64,000 nt of DNA, taken from Hoyosella subflava DQS3-9A1. Its GTDB lineage: Bacteria; Actinomycetota; Actinomycetes; Mycobacteriales; Mycobacteriaceae. The position numbers were made by a program, and so were the translations under genes. This document shows positions 25,945 through 34,320 of this stretch, piece by piece (position 1 is the first letter of the stretch; each line of letters starts with the position of its first letter). A model generated the notes under the pieces. The model saw nothing but the letters and a program-made list of their open reading frames with translations. It searched no databases and had not been told where the DNA came from. The DNA is taken from the NCBI RefSeq assembly GCF_000214175.1, contig NC_015564.1:3968001-4032000 (forward strand), read 5' to 3'.

Positions 25945-27441
25945 TCACCATGGCCACGTGTGGACTGGTGCACCTACCCTCATGTGCTCCGCGTACTCCG
26001 CGAGCATTTCGGTGAGGGCTTCCCCGCGCGTCTTTCCCTTCGCTTCCAGGCGCGCGACCGTCGCGCGCTGCCACGCCGCACCGTTACGGCCCGACAGGCA
26101 CCTTTCCTCGATGATGCCCAGGTACCGGTCTCTCACTTCTTGCGACGCGCCGTAGTCAGCGAGGCCCTGATCGGCTAGCGGGAGCAGCCAGCGCAGAACT
26201 AGCTCGTCGGGGCCCACCTCTCCGAAAGCGGGCCAATAGAAGCGGGCATCCATGCCGTGCTGCGCACCAGCTTTCAGATTGGCCGCGGCGGCACCGAACG
26301 ACATCTGGCTCCACAGCGGGCGCTCCGCATTGGCAAGCGCGTGCACCGTGCCGTAGTAGAACGCCGCGTTCGCGATCGTGTCAACGACCGTGGGACCGCC
26401 CGGGAGGACTCTGTTCTCCACGCGCATCTGGGGCTCGCCATCAACCACCGCGTACACGGGGCGGTTCCACCGGTAAATTGTCCCGTTGTGCATTGCGAGT
26501 TCAGCTAACTTGGGCACACGCCCACTGTCGAGGAGGGACAGTGGGTCTTCCTCGTCAACCTCGGGCAGGAGTGCAGGGAAGTAGCGAGCATTCTCGTCGA
26601 ACAGGTCGAAGATCGACGTGATCCAGCGTTCACCGAACCAGACCCGCGGGCGTACGCCCTGATTTTTCAGCTCCCAGGATCTCGTGTCTATTGCTTGCTC
26701 GAACACCGGTATACGGCTTTCGTGCCACAGCGACGTTTGGGCCAGAAAAGGTGAGTTGGCTCCCAGCGCTACCTGTACGCCCGCAATGCACTGTGCCGCG
26801 TTCCAGTAGCTGGCGAACATTTCGGGATCGACCGCGAGGTGCAGCTGCACGGATGTACACGCCGCTTCCGGCAGCACGGACGTGCAGTCGATACGCAGCC
26901 GTTCGGGACGCCCGTCGAGTCCTGTTCCACTGATATCGATCTCGATGTCCTCACCTCGCGCGGCGAAGATCTGATCGTTGAGGAGGGCGTAGCGCGGATT
27001 GTCAGTGATCCACGCCGCGTCGAAGTGCTCCGTTCGCAGCGTGGGCAGCATGCCGGTGAGAACGAGCCGAGCATGGTTCCGCGCAGCGACATCGTCAGCG
27101 TGCTCGAGCGAGCTGCGCAGTTTGCTTTCTACCTGGGCGATCGAATTCCCGGAAAGCGGTGCTGGCGCGACGTTGAGCTCGATGTTGAAGCGGCCGAGTT
27201 CCGTCTGATAATCGGTATCTGCGATTGCTTCGAGGACAGTGTCATTCGCTTTCGCGGGTTCCATTTGATCGTCGACGAGATTTAACTCGACTTCCATCCC
27301 GAGAAGCGGCACCGCGCGCAAGCGCTCGAACGCGCCGTCACGCAGCATCCGTTCGAGAGCTTCGGTGCACTCGTGGACCTTGCGCCGAAACTGGCGGCGG
27401 TCTTCATGAGTGAACCTGATCGAAGTGACTTCAGCTCCCAT
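25945..27441 (-). CDS. GCS2-superfamily glutamate-cysteine-ligase-like protein
   Basis: A 498-residue carboxylate-amine ligase. LLGMEVELNLVDD carries the metal/ATP Glu pair typical of the GCS2/YbdK fold; LGRFNIELNVAP and ACTSVQLHLAVD are further core strands; RVENRVLPGGPT gives the conserved Arg and Glu. ATG 27441 is the first start that keeps the core and avoids an odd 70-residue extension. Such proteins join Glu to an amine or thiol; the partner cannot be read here. Mycolic actinomycetes use mycothiol, so classical glutathione synthesis is unlikely. Confidence 0.78.
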   Translation of the reverse strand: MGAEVTSIRFTHEDRRQFRRKVHECTEALERMLRDGAFERLRAVPLLGMEVELNLVDDQMEPAKANDTVLEAIADTDYQTELGRFNIELNVAPAPLSGNSIAQVESKLRSSLEHADDVAARNHARLVLTGMLPTLRTEHFDAAWITDNPRYALLNDQIFAARGEDIEIDISGTGLDGRPERLRIDCTSVLPEAACTSVQLHLAVDPEMFASYWNAAQCIAGVQVALGANSPFLAQTSLWHESRIPVFEQAIDTRSWELKNQGVRPRVWFGERWITSIFDLFDENARYFPALLPEVDEEDPLSLLDSGRVPKLAELAMHNGTIYRWNRPVYAVVDGEPQMRVENRVLPGGPTVVDTIANAAFYYGTVHALANAERPLWSQMSFGAAAANLKAGAQHGMDARFYWPAFGEVGPDELVLRWLLPLADQGLADYGASQEVRDRYLGIIEERCLSGRNGAAWQRATVARLEAKGKTRGEALTEMLAEYAEHMRVGAPVHTWPW

Positions 27442-27557
27442 ATTCCACTCCGCCCACTTCCTGGTGAAATCCTCGGTAGCAACCGCGCTTCCACGACCAT
27501 AGCGGGACACGCCAGGCTGTGACACACAATCTGTCTCGGGAGCAGGGAAGATCACGC

Positions 27558-27607
27558 GTTGAGCAGCGCTCAACACTGCGGCCCACGCCAGATCCGGCGC
27601 TGGATCT
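27558..27607. promoter_or_regulatory. Two palindromes upstream of the TetR gene
   Basis: GTTGAGC-AGC-GCTCAAC at 27558-27574 (7-bp arms) and AGATCC-GGCGCT-GGATCT at 27590-27607 (6-bp arms) lie between the divergent GCS2-type gene and the TetR gene. Either could be the TetR operator; the second ends 20 bases before the TetR start. Confidence 0.4.
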
Positions 27608-27626
27608 CCGGTGTTACAGTGCCGAC

Positions 27627-28211
27627 ATGACAGTCCCGACCGTGCGTACACGCTTGTCTGCGGAAGACCGGCGCAGACAGCTGATCGGTATCGGGCTGCG
27701 CCTCCTCGTGAGCCGTCCCATCCACGAGCTCGCGATCGACGAGGTAGCTGCGGAGGCCGGCATCTCGCGGGGCCTGCTTTTCCATTACTTCCCCACTAAG
27801 CGCGAGTACTACATCGCAGTGGTCCAGGCGGCCGGCAATCGGCTCCTGCTGCACGCTCGCGCACCCGACGAGGGGACCACGGCTGAGCGGGTCCGCGGTA
27901 TCGTCGACGGTTTCGTACAGTTCATTCAGCGGCGCCGAGAAAACTATGTGGCACTGGTGCGTGCGGGCGCGGGCGGAGATGAACGGGTGCTCGAGGTGTT
28001 TTCTAGCATCCGAGCCCGCATCGCCGACCGTGTGATCGACGCGATGGGTATCGCCGAACCCAGCCCGCAACTTCGGCTCGTTGTTCGAGGCTGGCTCGCG
28101 ATGGCGGAAGAGATTGCGGTCGAAGCGACCCCCGACGTGATGCCGGTGGACGGGATCGTCGACATGCTGGTCGATAACCTGAATCAGACAGTCCAGCAGG
28201 TCGCTGGCTGA
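27627..28211 (+). CDS. TetR-family transcriptional regulator
   Basis: A 194-residue regulator with N-terminal helix-turn-helix IDEVAAEAGISRGLLFHYFPTKREYY at about residues 35-60, and a helical ligand domain. ATG 27627 is chosen; a longer frame from 27519 adds 36 residues with no domain sense. The cupredoxin gene starts 17 bases after its stop and the peroxiredoxin follows, so it may control that small redox operon and the divergent ligase. Confidence 0.88.
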   Translation: MTVPTVRTRLSAEDRRRQLIGIGLRLLVSRPIHELAIDEVAAEAGISRGLLFHYFPTKREYYIAVVQAAGNRLLLHARAPDEGTTAERVRGIVDGFVQFIQRRRENYVALVRAGAGGDERVLEVFSSIRARIADRVIDAMGIAEPSPQLRLVVRGWLAMAEEIAVEATPDVMPVDGIVDMLVDNLNQTVQQVAG

Positions 28212-28228
28212 CGCGAAGGAGGCCCTCG

Positions 28229-28597
28229 ATTCGTTTACCAACCGTCACGGCACTGACGCTCGCAACCGTCATCGTCACAGGATTGTCGGGCTGCGGTGCG
28301 GAGAATGAACCACCGCCCTACGTCCATGCCGGCGACGGACCGGCCGTGGTGCAAGCCACCAACATGGATTTCACTCCGAAGACCGTCGTTATTCAGGCGG
28401 GTGACACGGTGGAATGGGTGTTCGACGACGGCCCGGTGGCGCACAACGTTATCGGCACTGGCGACAACGCCCCGCCTGACTTCGCGAGCCCCATGATCGC
28501 GCTCGACACGTGGTCATACACCTTCGACGACGCTGGCGAGTACGAGTACGTGTGTTCAGAGCATCCCCAGAAAACCGGGCTGATCGTCGTTGAGTAG
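28229..28597 (+). CDS. Cupredoxin lipoprotein, apparently with an ATT start
   Basis: A 122-residue plastocyanin-like lipoprotein. From ATT 28229 the protein has a full signal peptide (MRLPTVTALTLATVI) and a lipobox GLSGC with Cys22. The only ordinary start, TTG 28283, would delete the whole signal except SGC. AAGGAGG ends six bases before the ATT. Copper ligands seen are His in VAHNVIG and Cys and His in YVCSEHPQKTG; the axial Met expected three residues after the His in amicyanin-like loops is Lys. Probably surface-anchored electron transfer or copper binding. Confidence 0.75.
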   Translation: MRLPTVTALTLATVIVTGLSGCGAENEPPPYVHAGDGPAVVQATNMDFTPKTVVIQAGDTVEWVFDDGPVAHNVIGTGDNAPPDFASPMIALDTWSYTFDDAGEYEYVCSEHPQKTGLIVVE

Positions 28598-28621
28598 TGT
28601 TTTCCCGTAAGGTGACGAACT

Positions 28622-29083
28622 GTGGACAAAGGCGACTTAGCACCAGATTTCAAGCTTGAAGACCAGGACGGCACCGTTCGTTCACTTGTTGACCTACTCG
28701 ACAAGGGCCCGGTCGTTCTCTTCTTCTACCCCGGGGCGAACACTCCCGTTTGCACGGGTGAGGCGTGTCACTTCCGCGACCTCGCCGCTGAGTTCACCGA
28801 AGTTGGTGCCACTCGAGTCGGCATCAGCACGGACTCGGTTGCCACTCAGGCCGGGTTCGCATCGCAGAAGAATCTCGACTACCCCCTGCTCTCGGACAAG
28901 GATGGCGGGGTCGCCGCTGAGTTCGGAGTGAAGCGTGGTTTGCTCGGCAAGCTTGCACCGGTGAAACGCAGAACATTCGTTATCGATACGGACCGGACGA
29001 TCCTCGGTGTGGTGAGCGGAGAATTGAGCGCCAACGTCCACGCCGACAAGGCACTCGAGATCCTGAAGTCTCACCGCTCCTGA
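28622..29083 (+). CDS. bcp: Peroxiredoxin, BCP/AhpE-like
   Basis: A 153-residue thioredoxin-fold peroxidase. The active loop FFYPGANTPVCTGEAC gives peroxidatic Cys44 (in the TPVCT motif) and a second Cys49 five residues on, the BCP alpha-2 arrangement. GTG 28622. It follows the cupredoxin by 24 bases and probably shares its transcript. Reduces hydroperoxides using a thioredoxin-like donor. Confidence 0.9.
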   Translation: MDKGDLAPDFKLEDQDGTVRSLVDLLDKGPVVLFFYPGANTPVCTGEACHFRDLAAEFTEVGATRVGISTDSVATQAGFASQKNLDYPLLSDKDGGVAAEFGVKRGLLGKLAPVKRRTFVIDTDRTILGVVSGELSANVHADKALEILKSHRS

Positions 29084-29087
29084 CGAA

Positions 29088-29137
29088 TGGGCGGTTACGT
29101 ACGAAATATCCTCTCAGATTTCGCACATAACCGCCCA
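29088..29137. terminator. Bidirectional terminator between peroxiredoxin and fadD
   Basis: TGGGCGGTTA (29088-29097) pairs with TAACCGCCCA (29128-29137), and inside it CGAAAT (29102-29107) pairs with ATTTCG (29118-29123). It lies between two convergent genes and probably ends both transcripts. Confidence 0.7.
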
Positions 29138-29151
29138 CTCATGACATGACG

Positions 29152-30963
29152 TCAGGCGCGGCCGTAGAGCGCATCAACGTCGGTCTCGTGTTCTTTCATC
29201 ACGACGGCCCTCTTGAGTTTCATCGACGGCGTGAGCTGCCCGTCCTCCACAGTCCAGTCGATGGGGAGGATCTGGAACTTCCGCACCGACTCGGCCTTCG
29301 AGACTGCCCTGTTTCCCTCGTCCACAGCACTCTGAATTGCAGCGACTAGATCGGGGTCCGTGGCGAGTTCGGTGACGGACCCTGATTTGCCGTGCTTCTC
29401 GCTCCACGGGGTGAGCGCTTCGGCGTCGAGGGTGACGAGGGCTCCGATAAACGGCTCGTTATCGCCCACGACCATGACCTGGCTGACCAGCGGATGAGCA
29501 CGAATGCGGTCCTCGATCACGGCAGGCGCCACGTTCTTTCCGCCCGCAGTGACGATGATTTCTTTCTTCCGTCCGGTGATGGCAAGGTAGCCCTGTTCGT
29601 CGAGCGTGCCGATGTCGCCGGTGTGGAACCAGCCGTCATTATCGATTGCCTCTCCGGTCGCGTCCTCGTTGCGCCAGTAGCCGCCGAACACCATGGGGCC
29701 CTGGACAAGCACCTCGCCGTCGTCCGCAATGCGTACGACAGCCCCCGGGACAGGTAATCCCACGGTGCCCATCTTCGCGTAACGCGGCGGGTTCACCGTG
29801 ATCGCAGCGGTTGTCTCGGTCAGCCCGTACCCTTCGAGGACGGTGAGGCCGATGCCGCGATAGAAGTGACCAAGACGGCTGCCCAAGGCAGAGCCTCCGG
29901 AGATGGCATGTGTCGCCCGGCCGCCGAGGGATTTGCGCAGCTTCCGGTAAACGAGCGCGTTGTACAGAGCACGGCGGGTTCGCAGTCCAACTGGTACAAC
30001 ACCTGTATCGAGTGCTTCGCTGTATTGGATCGCGATGGCGGCGGCACGGTTGAAGATCTTGCCTTTGCCCGCGGCATCAGCCTTCTGAACGGCGGTGTTG
30101 TACACCTTCTCGAAGACGCGCGGAACCGCCAGAATGAAGGTCGGCCGGAACCCCGCGAGGTCGTCCAGGAGGTCCCGCACATCCGCGGTGTGCCCCAGCG
30201 TGACGCGCTGATACACACAACCTAGCTGGATCACCCGCGCAAAAACGTGCGCCAGCGGCAGGAACAGCAGCGTCGCACAGTCACGGCGCCCAAAGAGATC
30301 ATCGAGCTGCATCGTCACATTGGCGACTTCCGAGAGGAAGTTCGCGTGGGTGAGCGTGCACCCCTTCGGCCGTCCGGTGGTTCCGGACGTGTAGATCAGC
30401 GTGGCGAGCGATTCGGCGTTGAGCGAATCCCTGCGTGCCTGCACAACAACGTCCGCGATGCCTTCACTACGGCTGCCCAACACGAACAGGCCTTCTGCGG
30501 CCGCGGCGAGCTCACCTTCGATCTGGAATAAATGCTCGAGCGACGGCACGTCCCCCATCAGCCCTGAAACCATCTCGGCGTGCGCGGCTGTTTCCGCGAT
30601 GCACGCGACGGCTCGGGAGTCCGACAGAATCCAGTGCACTTGCTCCGGGGACGACGTCTCATAAATCGGGACCGTGATCGCGCCAGCGCTCCAGATCGCG
30701 AAGTCGAGCAGCGTCCACTCGTATCGCGTGCGGGAGAGGATGGCAACGCGATCGCCGGGGTTCACGCCGCTCGCGATCAGCCCCTTGGCCATCGCGTCGA
30801 CCTCGGTGAGGAACTGGGCCGCGGTCACATCGTGCCAGTCACTGCCGACCTTCCGTCGGAACGAGACGGACTGCGGCTCGTCCTGCGCGTTGCGGACAAT
30901 CATGTCGGTCAAGTTTTCGCGCCGGGCGATGTGTGCGCGCGCGGGTACCGTCAGCTCACGCAT
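29152..30963 (-). CDS. Long-chain fatty-acid-CoA ligase (FadD15-like)
   Basis: A 603-residue adenylate-forming ligase. A3 loop LIYTSGTTGRPKGCT, A5 segment GYGLTETTAAIT, A7 GWFHTGDIG and A8 ITGRKKEIIVTAGGKNVAP are all intact. Activates a fatty acid to acyl-CoA through acyl-AMP. Its ATG at 30963 overlaps the end of the PhaC-like gene by 13 bases. Last gene of a four-gene operon with two SDRs and a hydrolase. Confidence 0.93.
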   Translation of the reverse strand: MRELTVPARAHIARRENLTDMIVRNAQDEPQSVSFRRKVGSDWHDVTAAQFLTEVDAMAKGLIASGVNPGDRVAILSRTRYEWTLLDFAIWSAGAITVPIYETSSPEQVHWILSDSRAVACIAETAAHAEMVSGLMGDVPSLEHLFQIEGELAAAAEGLFVLGSRSEGIADVVVQARRDSLNAESLATLIYTSGTTGRPKGCTLTHANFLSEVANVTMQLDDLFGRRDCATLLFLPLAHVFARVIQLGCVYQRVTLGHTADVRDLLDDLAGFRPTFILAVPRVFEKVYNTAVQKADAAGKGKIFNRAAAIAIQYSEALDTGVVPVGLRTRRALYNALVYRKLRKSLGGRATHAISGGSALGSRLGHFYRGIGLTVLEGYGLTETTAAITVNPPRYAKMGTVGLPVPGAVVRIADDGEVLVQGPMVFGGYWRNEDATGEAIDNDGWFHTGDIGTLDEQGYLAITGRKKEIIVTAGGKNVAPAVIEDRIRAHPLVSQVMVVGDNEPFIGALVTLDAEALTPWSEKHGKSGSVTELATDPDLVAAIQSAVDEGNRAVSKAESVRKFQILPIDWTVEDGQLTPSMKLKRAVVMKEHETDVDALYGRA

Positions 30964-32132
30964 GCGGGCTCCTTACGGGAAGTAGTGGTGATCGATTCGA
31001 TGGCTGATCGGAGCTCGGCCATCGAGGGGTTTGTATCGAAGCGCAGCGCGCGAATCTCGTCGGCCTGTCGCAGGAAGTCCGTGAGTGCTGGCCATGTGGT
31101 GGTCCGAGCGTTGCGGCCAGTGAGCACTCCGAGGTGGCCTCCCGGAGCGACCTCGGTCCGCACATACCGCGAACCGGGCAGCAGTGACGCGAGCTTCTCG
31201 ACAGACTTCCTCGGCGCGATCGCGTCGCAGCTGCCTGCGACCACCATGACCGGCACACGGATCCGGGCGAAGTCGATGCACCGGTCAGCGACATCCAGAT
31301 GCCCGTTGACGAGGCTGTTCTTGCGGAACAGCAGATGGTAGAGCTGTGAGAAGGTACGGCCGGGATACGCCGTCATATGGTCGGTGAATGCATCAACAGC
31401 TTCGAGTTGCGCGAGGAACTCGCGGTCATCGAGCTTCGACAGCATCGTGAAGGGCTTGATGACGTTTTTCGTCAGGCTGCTGACTTGAAAGGCGCGTTTT
31501 ACCAGTGGCTTCGGTGCCCCACCAAGCGTCCGAGCGAGTTGGGTGAGAACCAGCCCACGGGTAAGCGCCACGAGGGGCCGCATCGGCTTGACGAGCGGCA
31601 CTGCGGCAAAGTCGATCGGGCTGGCGATCGGCGTGATGGACGCGACTGGGAGATTCGGCAGATCCGCAGCCGTAAGCAGGCAGAACACACCTCCGAGGCT
31701 CCAGCTGACAAGGTGCACAGGCGCTCCCCCGGCGTCTTTGCTCGCGGCGCGGATGGCCTGCGGGAGCACGTCGTGGATCCAGTGCTCGATGCCAAGATTT
31801 CGTTCACCGAAGCCGATCTGGCCATAGTCGACGACGTAGGTACGTCGGCCGGATTCGACGAGATGCTCCGCGAGGCTGCAACCGCGCCGCAAATCGAAAC
31901 ATGAATCTGGGACCGCCAGCGGCGGGACGAGAAGCACTGGAGCGCCTGTACTCTCGCTGGTTCCTGGTGCAGGGAGATACCGGTATACGGCACGCTGTGG
32001 GCCGCTGCTGATAAGCACGCGCGGCATCGGCCGCAAGTCGGCGAGCCCGTGGTAGAGCACCTTGTGGCTCAGGTTCGCGGCGGCTGCAGGCAGCCGTGCA
32101 GGAGTTACCGGGAGGGGCATCAGAAGTGTCAT
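30951..32132 (-). CDS. Alpha/beta hydrolase related to PHA synthases (PhaC-like)
   Basis: A 393-residue protein. The N-terminal LYHGLADLRPMPR and RAVYRYLP, then VLLVPPLAVPDSCFDLRRGCSLAEHL and GRRTYVVDYGQIGFGERNLGIEHW resemble PhaC-type acyltransferases. The nucleophile elbow is VSWSLGG, with Ser where true PHA synthases have Cys, so a hydrolase or acyltransferase is more likely than a polymerase. Catalytic His lies in APGGHLGVLTG. ATG 32132 is four bases after the SDR stop. Confidence 0.8.
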   Translation of the reverse strand: MTLLMPLPVTPARLPAAAANLSHKVLYHGLADLRPMPRVLISSGPQRAVYRYLPAPGTSESTGAPVLLVPPLAVPDSCFDLRRGCSLAEHLVESGRRTYVVDYGQIGFGERNLGIEHWIHDVLPQAIRAASKDAGGAPVHLVSWSLGGVFCLLTAADLPNLPVASITPIASPIDFAAVPLVKPMRPLVALTRGLVLTQLARTLGGAPKPLVKRAFQVSSLTKNVIKPFTMLSKLDDREFLAQLEAVDAFTDHMTAYPGRTFSQLYHLLFRKNSLVNGHLDVADRCIDFARIRVPVMVVAGSCDAIAPRKSVEKLASLLPGSRYVRTEVAPGGHLGVLTGRNARTTTWPALTDFLRQADEIRALRFDTNPSMAELRSAIESITTTSRKEPACVS

Positions 32133-32136
32133 CGAG

Positions 32137-32973
32137 TTACACCTTCTGCGGGTCACGGCCGGTGAAATGCTCCATCGTCTTGTAGACACCGAGTACCCGG
32201 CCGGCGACGAAGTCGCGGATGGACGTGGGAAGGATCCCCTTGAAGGCCTCGCTGAGCAGCACAGTCTTCGGCAGGATCACGAAGGGTGCGCCCTTCTTCA
32301 TCTGCTTCCACACCTCTGTGACAACCGCTTCGGGTTCGAGGATTGGGAGCAGCGGCGCAGCTTTCGCGCCGTCGAACATGCCAGTGCTGATGTAGTACGG
32401 GCACACAGTGGTGACCTTGACGTGCCGATGGCCGGCTTGCTCAAGTTCCAGGCGCACAGAGTCGGACCAGCCGACGGCCGCCCATTTGGATCCGCAGTAG
32501 GAGGCCATGCGCGGGTTCGCGGTCAGGCCTGCTGCCGACGCCACGTTAATGACGCGGCACTCACCTTCAGCTGCGACCATGCCAGGCAAAAACTCCCGCG
32601 TGATGATCATCGGCGCAAGAGCGTTGATCTTCATGGTGAATGCGGTGTCGCGGGTGCTGTCAGTCTCCCAGAAATAGGCGTTGCCGCGCACCACGCCGGC
32701 GTTGTTGAAGAGCACCTCGATGTCGCCCACTTCGTCACGAACCTGTGCCGCGGCTTCCTCGATTGCTTCCTGGCTAGATACATCGACCACGTAGGGATGC
32801 ACCGTCGCGCCGTTCGCGCGCAGTTCGTCGGTGGTCTGCTTGAGCGCGACCTCGTTGATGTCCCACAGCACTATCGCGGACGCATTTTCCTTCGCCGCGA
32901 GCTGCGCATACAGCTTTCCCATGCCCATTGCGGCGCCGGTGATCAGGACCTTTTTGTTTTCGACAGTCTTCAT
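32137..32973 (-). CDS. Short-chain dehydrogenase/reductase
   Basis: A 278-residue SDR. Cofactor motif TGAAMGMG (TGxxxGxG), NNAG, catalytic Ser in NVASAAG and the YCGSK (Y-x3-K) pair, followed by a hydrophobic tail of about 60 residues. I choose ATG 32973 with AAAGGA; GTG 33009, coupled by GTGA to the upstream stop, would add 12 residues. Probably oxidises or reduces a lipid hydroxyl or keto group in this operon. Confidence 0.87.
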   Translation of the reverse strand: MKTVENKKVLITGAAMGMGKLYAQLAAKENASAIVLWDINEVALKQTTDELRANGATVHPYVVDVSSQEAIEEAAAQVRDEVGDIEVLFNNAGVVRGNAYFWETDSTRDTAFTMKINALAPMIITREFLPGMVAAEGECRVINVASAAGLTANPRMASYCGSKWAAVGWSDSVRLELEQAGHRHVKVTTVCPYYISTGMFDGAKAAPLLPILEPEAVVTEVWKQMKKGAPFVILPKTVLLSEAFKGILPTSIRDFVAGRVLGVYKTMEHFTGRDPQKV

Positions 32974-33005
32974 GTTTGTTTCCTTTGTCAGCAGTAGGGG
33001 AAGTT

Positions 33006-34064
33006 TCACCAGTGGATGCCGGGAAGCAGGCGCATCATGGTCTTGGCAGCGCGGGAGAGCGGCTGATCCTGGACGAGGATCGATGCCCTGGCAAGCATCT
33101 GGCCGCTGCGGCTAAGACCCTGCCGTTCTGGGCTTTCGTCGAGTTCGCCCTTAGCCGCCAGTGAGTCCGGGAAGACCTTGTAGGCCTGGTGGAGGATCTT
33201 GTCGACGAGGCCCGGCGCGAGCGTGTAGGCGAGTTCGCCAAATGTGCCCATCGGAGTACCGATCTCTTTGGGACGCTTCACGAGTGCCCGGAGCACCATG
33301 TCGGCTGCTTCTTCCGGTGAAAGCGTGGGGAAAGCGTCGTACATCGACGTCGGGGCAATCATCGGTGTACGTACGAGCGGCATGTGGACGGTGGTGAAGC
33401 CGACCCCTTTGCCGACCACTTCGCTGGCGACGACTCGGCTGAAAGCGTCAAGTGCAGCCTTCGACGCGACGTACGCAGAGAAGCGAGGCGGGTTGGTTTG
33501 CGCACCGATCGACGAGATGTTGACGATGTGGCCGAAATTGTTCTCGGACATGTGCGGCAGCAGGCGGAGGATCAACCGGACCGCCGCGAAGTAGTTGAGC
33601 GACATGGTGCGCTCGAAGTCGTGGAAGCGGTCGTAGGACAATGCGATCGAACGACGGATCGAGCGCCCTGCGTTGTTGACGAGCATGTGGATTTCGCCGT
33701 GGTCGGCCACGAGCTGTTCGACAAGAGCATCGACGGACTCGTTGTCGGTGACGTCGCAGGAATACGTGTAGGCACGTCCTCCAGCAGTTTCAATTTCCTG
33801 CTTGACGGCGTCGAGCTTGTCAATGCTGCGGGCGACGAGGATGACGGTGCCGCCTGCTTCGGCAACTTTCAGTGCGGCGGCAGCACCGATACCCGATGAT
33901 CCGCCGGTGATGACGACATTGCGCCCCTCGAGTGGAAGGTCCGTGCCGACAAGTACCCGGCGTGCGGCGGTTGTGACTGCTAGCGCTTGCGGCAGGACCG
34001 CATGCTCGACTAGGGCACTGAGGGCGGCCGGGGAGATCTGCGACGGGAGGGCGAGAGTTGCCAT
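33006..34064 (-). CDS. Short-chain dehydrogenase/reductase with N-terminal extension
   Basis: A 352-residue SDR, about 100 longer than classical ones: roughly 40 residues before the cofactor motif TGGSSGIG, then NNAGRS, catalytic Ser in NISSIG and YVASK, and a long C-terminal part typical of membrane-associated mycobacterial lipid SDRs. GGAG precedes ATG 34064. First gene of the four-gene operon; three GGTA-N8-TACC palindromes lie upstream. Confidence 0.87.
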   Translation of the reverse strand: MATLALPSQISPAALSALVEHAVLPQALAVTTAARRVLVGTDLPLEGRNVVITGGSSGIGAAAALKVAEAGGTVILVARSIDKLDAVKQEIETAGGRAYTYSCDVTDNESVDALVEQLVADHGEIHMLVNNAGRSIRRSIALSYDRFHDFERTMSLNYFAAVRLILRLLPHMSENNFGHIVNISSIGAQTNPPRFSAYVASKAALDAFSRVVASEVVGKGVGFTTVHMPLVRTPMIAPTSMYDAFPTLSPEEAADMVLRALVKRPKEIGTPMGTFGELAYTLAPGLVDKILHQAYKVFPDSLAAKGELDESPERQGLSRSGQMLARASILVQDQPLSRAAKTMMRLLPGIHW

Positions 34065-34136
34065 GGGTGTTACTCCTGTGGTGCGTGGGGTTTGAGATCT
34101 GGGCCACAATGCCCTGGGATGAGGATCAGCTTCACT

Positions 34137-34185
34137 GGTACTTCTTCGTACCGCTACGAATCACAGTATGGTACGTGACAGTACC
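34137..34185. promoter_or_regulatory. Two GGTA-N8-TACC operators (sites 1 and 2)
   Basis: GGTACTTCTTCGTACC at 34137-34152 and GGTACGTGACAGTACC at 34170-34185. Both have perfect 5-bp arms and a 6-base spacer, and they are 33 bp apart (about three helical turns). They sit between the SDR operon and the divergent TetR gene, 73 bases or more from the SDR start. Candidate binding sites for the adjacent TetR protein. Confidence 0.65.
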
Positions 34186-34274
34186 GCTTGGCAAGTGACG
34201 CTGCACACAGTCTTCAAACTGGCAAAGAATGCCCAGCTCGGAGGGCTTCTCCACCACTCGATCGCTGGCCGGTT

Positions 34275-34290
34275 GGTACGATCAAATACC
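34275..34290. promoter_or_regulatory. Third GGTA-N8-TACC operator close to the TetR start
   Basis: The 20-bp palindrome TTGGTACGATCAAATACCAA (34273-34292) contains GGTA and TACC eight bases apart, the same geometry as the two upstream sites, 105 bp from site 2. It lies 30 bases before the TetR start and could give autorepression. Confidence 0.6.
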
Positions 34291-34320
34291 AACCCCGGTC
34301 CCGACAGGAAGGCGCAACCT

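Noticed and set aside
30951-32132. PHA synthase assignment for the PhaC-like gene
   Set aside because: The nucleophile is Ser, not Cys, and no phaB/phaP/phaZ genes lie nearby.
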